A program made the position numbers and the translations under genes. From NCBI RefSeq assembly GCF_001499855.1, contig NZ_LQIK01000003.1:1-64000 (forward strand): 64,000 nt of DNA, in the 5' to 3' direction. Under the pieces are notes generated by a model. That model ran no database searches. It saw only the letters and a program-made list of their open reading frames with translations, and was not told the origin of the DNA. Within the stretch, counting starts at the first letter, position 1. Each line of letters starts with the position of its first letter. Positions 57,225 through 64,000 of this stretch are shown here, piece after piece. Source of the stretch: Mycobacterium sp. GA-0227b (GTDB taxonomy: Bacteria > Actinomycetota > Actinomycetes > Mycobacteriales > Mycobacteriaceae).

Positions 57225-58112
57225 ATGCCGCCAGAGCTCTGCGCCGTCTTCGCTGCGCAGGGCGGAGTCGCAACCTATTCGCAGATCTTGGATCACCTGA
57301 GCCGTCGCGGTTTGCAGCGCTTACTGAGGACCGCCGAACTGGTCAAGATCTTTCCTGGTATTTACAGCCGTGGTGCACCCGATGCGTTTACTCGTCTGCA
57401 CGGGTTGGACCTGCGCTGCGGTGGTCGGGTTGCGGTGTGTCTGGGCACCGCCGCGGCGCTTTTCGGTTTCGACACCGAGAACGTCACCGACCTGCATGTC
57501 CTCAACCCGGAGAGCCGCCTTCTGCGGGACCAGCCGGGCCTTCGAGTGCATCGGAGGCAGGGCGCGCCCCTTACCAGCTACCGTGGCCGTCCGCTCACCG
57601 CGCCGGGTTGGACTGCGGTCGAGGTGGCGCGAAGCCTGCACCGCCCTCGGGCCTTGGCGACGCTCGATGCCGCCTTGCGCAGTCAGACGTGCGATCGCCT
57701 CGACCTGCTGGCAGCCGCTCAAGCACAGGCCGGCCGGCGCGGCGTCGTGACCGTCCGAGAGCTCATACCGCTGGCCCGGCCTGAAGCCGAGTCACCGATG
57801 GAAAGCGAGGCCCGTCTCGTCATGATCGATGGCGGGTTACCACATCCGGCCCTGCAGCACGAGATCGTCGACCGAGACGGTCGATTGTGGCGGGTCGACT
57901 TCGCCTGGCCGGATCGCAAGGTTGCCGTCGAGTTCGACGGATTCGACTACCACAGTTCGCGAGAATCGCTACGCAAGGACCGCCAAAAGCGGGCTGCCCT
58001 CGAGGAGATCGACTGGGGGGTGATGTCGATCGTCAGCGACGATGTGCGGAGGCAGCCCGATGTGATGGTCCGCCGCATTCGTGTCCAGCTCACGCGAACG
58101 ATGGCCGCATGA
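57225..58112 (+). CDS. AbiEi-like N-terminus fused to DUF559/Vsr-like nuclease domain
   Basis: 295 residues. The N-terminal ~60 residues ('FAAQGGVATYSQILDHLSRR', 'RTAELVKIFPGIYSRG') look like the winged helix of AbiEi-type antitoxins. The C-terminus contains 'RVDFAWPDRKVAVEFDG' and 'KDRQKRAALEEIDWGVMSIV', the Vsr/DUF559 PD-(D/E)xK nuclease-like pattern. Such proteins are numerous in mycobacteria and poorly understood; nuclease activity is inferred. It interrupts the pafA-pafBC order and is bracketed by two 56-bp palindromic repeats, the right one beginning in its stop codon. Confidence 0.8.
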   Translation: MPPELCAVFAAQGGVATYSQILDHLSRRGLQRLLRTAELVKIFPGIYSRGAPDAFTRLHGLDLRCGGRVAVCLGTAAALFGFDTENVTDLHVLNPESRLLRDQPGLRVHRRQGAPLTSYRGRPLTAPGWTAVEVARSLHRPRALATLDAALRSQTCDRLDLLAAAQAQAGRRGVVTVRELIPLARPEAESPMESEARLVMIDGGLPHPALQHEIVDRDGRLWRVDFAWPDRKVAVEFDGFDYHSSRESLRKDRQKRAALEEIDWGVMSIVSDDVRRQPDVMVRRIRVQLTRTMAA

Positions 58113-58166
58113 GCGCTCAACCAAGTACGGTTTCGGCGCGAAAATCCGTACCAGGGTGAGCGCTCG
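58111..58166. repeat. 56-bp palindromic repeat, right copy
   Basis: Same sequence and orientation as the left copy at 57112-57167 except one base. It begins within the TGA stop of the nuclease-like gene and ends 30 bp before the pafB GTG. As direct copies flanking a gene they could mark a cassette boundary or recombination product; each copy alone could serve as a terminator hairpin. Confidence 0.93.
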
Positions 58167-58196
58167 CCGTGGGCCACCCACACTAGGCTGAGCCGA

Positions 58197-59183
58197 GTGG
58201 CGATCTCCAAAGTCGAGCGGCTGATGAACCTCGTGATCGCGCTGCTGTCGACGCGGAACTTCATCACCGCCGAGCGCATCCGCGAAACGGTCTCCGGCTA
58301 CTCCGACAGCCCCAGCGACGAGGCCTTCTCGCGCATGTTCGAGCGGGACAAGAACGAGTTGCGCGACCTCGGCATCCCGCTGGAAACCGGCCGCGTTTCG
58401 CAGTTCGATCCCACCGAGGGCTACCGGATCAACCGCGACGCCTACGCGCTGCCCGCGGTCGAATTGACGCCCGACGAGGCGGCAGCCGTCGCCGTCGCCA
58501 CCCAGCTGTGGGAGTCGCCCGAACTGATCACCGCCACCCAGGGCGCGCTGCTGAAACTGCGCGCGGCCGGCATCGACATCGACGCCGTCGACGCCGCGCC
58601 CGCGATCACGTCGACCGCGACGCTGCCGGGATTGCGCGGCTCGGAGGAGGTACTGGGAATCCTGTTGTCGGCCATCGATTCCGGACAAGCAGTGCAGTTC
58701 TCGCACCGACCCTCGCGAAGCGAGCCCTACACCACCCGCACGGTGGAGCCCTGGGGCGTCGTCACCGACAAGGGCCGCTGGTATCTGGTCGGACACGACC
58801 GCGACCGCGACGCCACCCGGACGTTTCGGCTCTCCCGGATCGGCGAGGTGGCGGCCATCGGGCCGCCCGGCGCGGTACGGCGCCCGCCCGACGTCGATCT
58901 GCGCGAGATCGTCGGGCGCGCGGTCGGCGACTGGCCGTCGGGCGGGCAGGCCCGGGTCTGGATCGCCGAGGGCAGGGGCACTGCGCTGCGGCGACGGGCC
59001 GTCTCGGTCGCTCCGCACACGCACAACGGACGGGCCGGCGAGGTCATCACCATCGACATCGGCATGTTCGACCGGTTGGCTCGCGAGGTCGCCAGCTACG
59101 GGCCCGACGCGGTGGCGCTCGAGCCCGAGCCGCTACGCGAGGACGTGCTGGCCAGGTTGCGAGCCCAGGCGGATAGCGCATGA
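58197..59183 (+). CDS. pafB: PafB, WYL-domain DNA-damage regulator subunit
   Basis: 328 residues: N-terminal winged helix ('[20 protein letters not shown]', '[13 protein letters not shown]') and WYL domain ('[20 protein letters not shown]'). With PafC it forms the activator of the LexA/RecA-independent mycobacterial DNA-damage regulon, responding to DNA damage (single-stranded DNA sensing proposed). GTG 58197; its stop overlaps the pafC ATG by 4 bp. Confidence 0.95.
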   Translation: MAISKVERLMNLVIALLSTRNFITAERIRETVSGYSDSPSDEAFSRMFERDKNELRDLGIPLETGRVSQFDPTEGYRINRDAYALPAVELTPDEAAAVAVATQLWESPELITATQGALLKLRAAGIDIDAVDAAPAITSTATLPGLRGSEEVLGILLSAIDSGQAVQFSHRPSRSEPYTTRTVEPWGVVTDKGRWYLVGHDRDRDATRTFRLSRIGEVAAIGPPGAVRRPPDVDLREIVGRAVGDWPSGGQARVWIAEGRGTALRRRAVSVAPHTHNGRAGEVITIDIGMFDRLAREVASYGPDAVALEPEPLREDVLARLRAQADSA

Positions 59184-60136
59184 CAACCGTGTCGACACGG
59201 CTGGTGCGGCTGCTCAACATGGTGCCGTACTTCCAGGCCAACCCCAGGATCACCTACGCCGAGGCTGCATCGGACCTCGGCGTCACCGTCAAGCAGTTGC
59301 GCGACGATCTCAACCAGCTGTGGATGTGCGGCCTGCCGGGCTACGGACCCGGCGACCTGATCGACTTCGAATTCTCCGGCGACACAATCGAAGTGACGTT
59401 CACCGCGGGTATCGACCACCCGCTGCGGCTGACTTCGCCGGAGGCGACCGGCGTGTTGGTCGCCTTGCGGGCGTTGGCCGACATACCGGGCATGGTCGAC
59501 CCGGAGGCCGCGCGCAGCGCGATCGCGAAGATCGAGTCGGCCGCCGGGACCGTGGGCCACGGCGGCGCGGCGGTCGACGAGCCGGCGCCCGTGGAGAGCG
59601 AGGCCGCCGCGGCGGTGCGGCAGGCGGTGCGCGACGGACGTGCGCTGTCGATCGAGTATTACTCGGCGTCGCACGACATGCTGACCAGCCGGGCCGTCGA
59701 CCCGATCCGCGTCGTGCTGGTCGGCGACCACAGCTACCTGGAGGCCTGGTGCCGGTCGGCGGAGGGAGTGCGGCTGTTCCGATTCGACCGCATCGTCGAC
59801 GCGCACGTCCTCGACGAGCCGTCGGCGCCGCCGCCTCCGGCCGTGCAGGCGGAACCGGACACCTCGCTGTTCGACGCCGACCCCTCGCTGCCGTCGGCGA
59901 CGTTGCTGATCGACCGCTCGGCGGCCTGGATGTTCGACTACTACCCGTTGCGGGTCCTCCGGGAACTGCCCGACGGCGCCTGCGAGGCCGCGATGACGTA
60001 TGCCTCCGACGACTGGATGGCCCGGTTCGTGCTCGGCTTCGGCTCGGCCGTGCGCGTGCTCGAGCCCGCCGGGCTGGCTGCCCGGGTGCGCGACTCGGCC
60101 GCCGCGGCGCTGAGCGAGTATGGGGTGAACGAGTAG
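59180..60136 (+). CDS. pafC: PafC, WYL-domain DNA-damage regulator subunit
   Basis: 318 residues with the same layout as PafB: winged helix ('[20 protein letters not shown]', '[20 protein letters not shown]') and WYL domain ('[20 protein letters not shown]') plus a C-terminal WCX-like extension. Partner of PafB in one heterodimeric activator; the overlap with pafB supports 1:1 expression. Followed after 29 bp by tatA. Confidence 0.95.
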   Translation: MTTVSTRLVRLLNMVPYFQANPRITYAEAASDLGVTVKQLRDDLNQLWMCGLPGYGPGDLIDFEFSGDTIEVTFTAGIDHPLRLTSPEATGVLVALRALADIPGMVDPEAARSAIAKIESAAGTVGHGGAAVDEPAPVESEAAAAVRQAVRDGRALSIEYYSASHDMLTSRAVDPIRVVLVGDHSYLEAWCRSAEGVRLFRFDRIVDAHVLDEPSAPPPPAVQAEPDTSLFDADPSLPSATLLIDRSAAWMFDYYPLRVLRELPDGACEAAMTYASDDWMARFVLGFGSAVRVLEPAGLAARVRDSAAAALSEYGVNE

Positions 60137-60165
60137 ACTGGCCGCGACGTCTGGAGGTGACCAAA

Positions 60166-60435
60166 TTGGGTGGTCTACAACCCTGGCACTGGGTGATCGT
60201 TATCGCTGTGTTCGTGCTGCTCTTCGGTGCCAAGAAGCTCCCGGACGCGGCGCGCTCGCTCGGTAAGTCGATGCGGATCTTCAAATCGGAGATCAAGGAG
60301 ATGCAGGCCGATTCGAAATCGGACACGCGTGAGTCCGATGCCGCCGGCCGAACGGCTCCGCCGACGCCGATCGCCTCGGAGCGGGTCGAGACGGCGCCGG
60401 AGACCGAGCAGCCGTCGGACAAACGTCCGGCCTGA
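60166..60435 (+). CDS. tatA: Sec-independent translocase subunit TatA
   Basis: 89 residues from TTG 60166, preceded by GGAGGTGA. Single N-terminal membrane helix ('[20 protein letters not shown]') followed by an amphipathic helix ('[20 protein letters not shown]') and an acidic, disordered tail. It assembles the pore for folded Tat substrates with TatC. A GTG at 60157 is in frame but coincides with the ribosome-binding site. No tatB is seen nearby, as usual in mycobacteria. Confidence 0.93.
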   Translation: MGGLQPWHWVIVIAVFVLLFGAKKLPDAARSLGKSMRIFKSEIKEMQADSKSDTRESDAAGRTAPPTPIASERVETAPETEQPSDKRPA

Positions 60436-60486
60436 TCGTCACCGATCACCTAGCCGCGGCCGCGCTGCCGCGTCAGTAGGCATGCC

Positions 60487-61437
60487 GTGCAGACTCCAGG
60501 ACTCCTCAAGAAACTCGATCCTCGCCGGCGGCGCTCCCGCGTCAACCCCGACGGCACGATGTCGCTGGTCGAACACCTGCACGAGCTGCGCACCCGGCTG
60601 CTGATCTCGGCGGCCGCGATCGTGGTCACCACGATCCTGGGCTTCCTCTGGTACACCCACGGCGTCTTGGGGCTGCCCAGCCTCGGCGACTGGCTGCGCG
60701 GTCCGTACTGCGAGTTGCCCGCCTCGGCCCGCGCGGACATCACCGCCGACGGGGCGTGCCGGTTGTTGGCAACCTCGCCGTTCGATCAGTTCCTTCTGCG
60801 CCTGAAGGTCGGTCTCACCGCCGGCATCGTGCTGGCCTGCCCGGTGTGGCTCTACCAGTTGTGGGCGTTCATCACCCCCGGCCTGTACAAGAAGGAGCGC
60901 CGGTTCGCGGTCGCGTTCGTCACCGTCGGCGCCGCGCTGTTCATCGCCGGCGCGGTGCTCGCCTACATCGTGCTGTCCACGGCACTGGGCTTCCTGCTGA
61001 CCGTCGGCAGCGACGTGCAGGTCACCGCGCTGTCCGGCGACCAGTACTTCGGCTTCCTGATCAACCTGCTGCTGGTGTTCGGCTTCAGCTTCGAGTTCCC
61101 GCTGCTGATCGTGATGCTCAACGCGGTCGGCGTGTTGACCTACGAGCGGCTCAAGGCGTGGCGGCGCGGGCTCATCTTCGCGATGTTCGTGTTCGCCGCG
61201 CTCTTCACCCCCGGGTCGGATCCGTTCTCGATGCTGGCGCTGGCGTTCGCATTGACGGTGCTGCTCGAGTTCGCGATCCAGATCGCGCGGCTTCACGACC
61301 GGCGCAAGGCCCGCCGCGCCGCGCTCGAGGATGTGCCCGACGACGTCGCGGCGCCGATCGGACCCGCCGAGCCCGTCGAGGCGCCCAGCACCGTGCCGAC
61401 GTCGGCGCGGCACGTGGTCGATGACGATGCCACCTAG
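60487..61437 (+). CDS. tatC: Sec-independent translocase subunit TatC
   Basis: 316-residue polytopic receptor for twin-arginine signal peptides. Six hydrophobic segments with conserved '[20 protein letters not shown]' at the start (Glu and Arg contacts for the RR motif), '[18 protein letters not shown]', 'FELLIVM'-like central helix and basic-acidic tail. GTG 60487; 51 bp after tatA, its end overlaps the start of helY, so tatA-tatC-helY is an operon. Confidence 0.94.
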   Translation: MQTPGLLKKLDPRRRRSRVNPDGTMSLVEHLHELRTRLLISAAAIVVTTILGFLWYTHGVLGLPSLGDWLRGPYCELPASARADITADGACRLLATSPFDQFLLRLKVGLTAGIVLACPVWLYQLWAFITPGLYKKERRFAVAFVTVGAALFIAGAVLAYIVLSTALGFLLTVGSDVQVTALSGDQYFGFLINLLLVFGFSFEFPLLIVMLNAVGVLTYERLKAWRRGLIFAMFVFAALFTPGSDPFSMLALAFALTVLLEFAIQIARLHDRRKARRAALEDVPDDVAAPIGPAEPVEAPSTVPTSARHVVDDDAT

Positions 61438-64000
61438 TGAATTGGGCTGCGAGCTAGCCCGTTTCACCGAGCAGCTGACGTTCGCGCTCGATGACTTCCA
61501 ACGCCGCTCGTGTGAGGCGCTGGAGAACGGGCACGGCGTGCTGGTGTGCGCACCGACAGGCGCGGGCAAGACCGTGGTGGGCGAGTTCGCGGTGCACCTC
61601 GCGCTGGCCGCGGGCGGCAAGTGCTTCTACACCACACCGATCAAGGCGCTGAGCAACCAGAAGCACAACGACCTGGTGACCCGCTACGGGCCGGACAAGA
61701 TCGGGTTGCTCACCGGCGACCAGTCGATCAACGGCGACGCCGACGTGGTGGTCATGACCACCGAGGTGCTCCGCAACATGCTCTACGCCAATTCCTCAAC
61801 GCTGCACGGGCTTTCGTACGTCGTCATGGACGAGGTGCACTTTCTGGCCGACCGGATGCGCGGTGCGGTGTGGGAGGAGGTCATCCTGCATCTGCCCGAC
61901 GAGGTGCGGCTGGTGAGCTTGTCGGCGACGGTCAGCAACGCCGAGGAGTTCGGTGGCTGGATCCAGACGGTGCGCGGCGACACCACGGTGGTCGTCGACG
62001 AGCACCGGCCCGTCCCGCTGTGGCAGCACGTGTTGGTTGGCAGGCGCCTGTTCGACCTGTTCGACTACCGCGCCACGCGAGCATCCCGCGCATCGAGAGC
62101 AGAGGGCCGGGAGTTGCTCGTCGACCCGGAGTTGTTGCGACACATCGCACATCGGCGCGAAGCCGACCGCCTGGTCGACTGGCAGCCACGCGGCCGCGGC
62201 CGCTACCGGGATCGGCCGAGCATGTACCGCCCGCCGTCGCGCCCCGATGTGATCGGCACGCTGGACCGCGAAGGGCTGTTGCCGGCGATCACGTTCATCT
62301 TCTCGCGCGCCGGGTGCGACTCCGCGGTCAAGCAATGCCTGCGGTCCTCGCTTCGGCTGACCACCGACGAGGAACGGGTTCGCATCGCCGAGGTGGTCGA
62401 CCGGCGCTGTGGTGACCTGCCCGAAGCCGACCTGATCATTCTCGACTACCACGAGTGGCGCGAGGGTCTGCTGCGCGGATTGGCGGCCCACCACGCCGGG
62501 ATGCTGCCGGTGTTCCGCCACACCGTCGAAGAGCTGTTCTCCGCGGGACTGGTGAAGGCGGTATTCGCCACGGAGACACTGGCTTTGGGTATCAACATGC
62601 CCGCGCGCACGGTGGTGCTGGAGCGGCTGGTCAAGTTCAACGGCGAGCAGCATGTGCCGTTGACGCCGGGGGAGTACACCCAGTTGACCGGGCGCGCGGG
62701 CCGCCGCGGCATCGACGTCGAGGGCCACGCGGTGGTGCTGTGGACGCCGGACGTCGAACCGGCCGAGGTGGCCGGGTTGGCGTCGACGCGGACATTCCCG
62801 CTGCGCAGTTCGTTCGCGCCGTCGTACAACATGACCATCAACCTCGTGCAGCAGATGGGGCCGGCGCAGGCGCACAAACTGTTGGAGAGCTCGTTCGCGC
62901 AGTACCAGGCCGACCGGTCGGTGGTCGGGCTACGGCGAGGCGTCGAGCGCGGTGAGCGGATGCTCGACGAGATCGCCGCCGAACTGGCCGGCGGCCAGGA
63001 AGCCGATGTTCTCGGCTACGTCCGGCTGCGGCTGCAGATCTCCGAACGGGAACGCGCCCAGTCACGGGCGTCGCGGCTGCAGCGGCGCCGGGCGGCCAAC
63101 GAAGCGCTGGCGGCGCTGCGCCGCGGCGACATCATCACGATCACCCACGGTCGGCGCGGTGGACTGGCCGTCGTGCTCGAACCGGCCCGCGACGAGGACG
63201 ATCCGCGGCCGCTGGTGTTGACCGAACATCGGTGGGCCGGGCGGATTTCGTCGGCCGACTACTCGGGAACCTCGGCGCCACTGGGTTCGATGCCCCTGCC
63301 CAAGCGCGTCGAGCACCGAAACCCGCGCGCGCGCCGCGACCTTGCGTCGGCGCTGAACTCGGCCGCGGCCCGCCTCGATCTCCCGGCGCGCAAACCCAAG
63401 CGCAGCGGCAATGCCGGCCAGGAGCGCGACATCGACCCCGAATTGGCCGCGCTGCGAGAGCAATTGCGCTCCCACCCCGCTCACCAGTTGCCCGAGCGGG
63501 AGGAGAAAGCGCGGCTGGCCGAGCGGTACCTGCGCATCGAGCGCGACAACGAACAGATCCGGCAGAAGGTCGCGGCGGCGACGAACTCGTTGGCGCGCAC
63601 GTTCGACCGGATCGTGGTGCTACTGACCGAACGCGGTTTCATCACCGGCCCTGCAGAGGACCCGAAAGTGACCGACGACGGTCGCCTGCTGGTCCGGATC
63701 TACAGCGAGAGCGACCTGTTGGTGGCGGAGGCGTTGCGCACCGGCATCTGGGAGGGCCTGGACGCGGCAGAACTGGCGGCTGTGCTCTCGGCGGTGCTCT
63801 ACGAATCCCGCGGCGACACGCCGGGAGGACGCGACGGGGCCGACATCCCGACCGGCAAGCTGCGCCGGGCGGTGAACCAGACCCGGCGGCTGTGGGCGGA
63901 ACTGCGTGCCGACGAGCAACGTCACCGCATCAACCAGAGTCGCGAGCCCGACGACGGCTTCGTCGCGGCGGTCTTCCGGTGGGCCACCACCGGCGACCTG
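61421..64000 (+). CDS. helY: Ski2-like ATP-dependent helicase HelY, 5' part
   Basis: Open to the window end, 860 codons visible of the ~900 expected. Superfamily 2 helicase of the Ski2/Mtr4 group: Walker A 'APTGAGKT', '[15 protein letters not shown]' (SAT), DEVH box in '[15 protein letters not shown]', and '[20 protein letters not shown]' with '[20 protein letters not shown]' in the second RecA domain. The C-terminal part shows the Arg-rich DSHCT-type region. Probably acts on RNA (unwinding, decay). ATG 61421 or 61427 are both possible, overlapping the tatC end. Confidence 0.93.
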   Translation, partial: MTMPPSELGCELARFTEQLTFALDDFQRRSCEALENGHGVLVCAPTGAGKTVVGEFAVHLALAAGGKCFYTTPIKALSNQKHNDLVTRYGPDKIGLLTGDQSINGDADVVVMTTEVLRNMLYANSSTLHGLSYVVMDEVHFLADRMRGAVWEEVILHLPDEVRLVSLSATVSNAEEFGGWIQTVRGDTTVVVDEHRPVPLWQHVLVGRRLFDLFDYRATRASRASRAEGRELLVDPELLRHIAHRREADRLVDWQPRGRGRYRDRPSMYRPPSRPDVIGTLDREGLLPAITFIFSRAGCDSAVKQCLRSSLRLTTDEERVRIAEVVDRRCGDLPEADLIILDYHEWREGLLRGLAAHHAGMLPVFRHTVEELFSAGLVKAVFATETLALGINMPARTVVLERLVKFNGEQHVPLTPGEYTQLTGRAGRRGIDVEGHAVVLWTPDVEPAEVAGLASTRTFPLRSSFAPSYNMTINLVQQMGPAQAHKLLESSFAQYQADRSVVGLRRGVERGERMLDEIAAELAGGQEADVLGYVRLRLQISERERAQSRASRLQRRRAANEALAALRRGDIITITHGRRGGLAVVLEPARDEDDPRPLVLTEHRWAGRISSADYSGTSAPLGSMPLPKRVEHRNPRARRDLASALNSAAARLDLPARKPKRSGNAGQERDIDPELAALREQLRSHPAHQLPEREEKARLAERYLRIERDNEQIRQKVAAATNSLARTFDRIVVLLTERGFITGPAEDPKVTDDGRLLVRIYSESDLLVAEALRTGIWEGLDAAELAAVLSAVLYESRGDTPGGRDGADIPTGKLRRAVNQTRRLWAELRADEQRHRINQSREPDDGFVAAVFRWATTGDL

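Noticed and set aside
57112..58166. CRISPR array or integron attC cassette
   Set aside because: Just two repeat copies with a whole gene between them, no spacers, no integrase or GTTRRRY core sites.

Overview
The window is high-GC actinobacterial DNA and almost certainly comes from a Mycolicibacterium-type mycobacterium. It encodes Wag31, MshC (mycothiol synthesis), lipoproteins and MTB12-family antigens, a 13E12-type HNH protein, and a complete Pup-proteasome locus. From wag31 to helY the backbone runs in the same order as the corresponding M. tuberculosis region (roughly Rv2145c to Rv2092c). GTG and TTG starts and 4-base stop/start overlaps are common. The first ~80 bases do not look like Wag31 and may be an assembly chimera.

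Layout. 1-6.3 kb: end of wag31, a small membrane protein, a phosphoribosyltransferase, an SRPBCC-epimerase fusion and two tandem phospholipase D-like paralogues. 6.3-11.1 kb: a giant cyclase/ATPase/LuxR regulator and an HNH (DUF222) protein whose start codon lies inside a LexA-type box. 11.2-16.6 kb: a nitrate transporter and a fused molybdopterin-flavoprotein assimilatory nitrate reductase, followed by a tRNA-Leu(GAG) on the other strand. 16.8-28.8 kb: conserved backbone with an M20 peptidase, PEBP, pyrD, lppL, uppP, a histidine phosphatase, a DUF3090/SCO1664 pair, cysQ, mshC, an SDR and a PAC2 protein.

28.8-33 kb: the methionine synthase locus. The native actinobacterial metH survives only as a decayed 5' stub. 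Just behind it lies an E. coli-type metH preceded by what looks like an S-adenosylhomocysteine riboswitch. 33-45.5 kb: accessory metabolism (HAD, sugar transporter, flavin reductase), hisE-hisG, an ArsR-controlled four-gene operon, a RecB-type nuclease, TrmI, DUF503, and two adjacent MTB12-fold secreted/lipoproteins.

45.6-60.1 kb: the pupylation-proteasome system. Mpa is the unfoldase, Dop deamidates Pup and removes it from substrates, Pup is the tag, PrcB/PrcA form the 20S core, PafA is the ligase, and PafB/PafC form the DNA-damage transcription activator. It is interrupted by two accessory insertions: an alpha/beta hydrolase plus an EspC-like/DUF1023 pair between prcA and pafA, and an AbiEi/DUF559-like gene between pafA and pafB that is bracketed by two nearly identical 56-bp palindromic repeats. 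60.1-64 kb: tatA, tatC and the start of helY, which runs off the end of the window.

The points most worth a second look are the metH replacement with its riboswitch, the repeat-flanked nuclease-like cassette, the LexA-type box over an HNH gene start, the kinase-like SCO1664/DUF3090 pair, and the odd sequence at the left edge.
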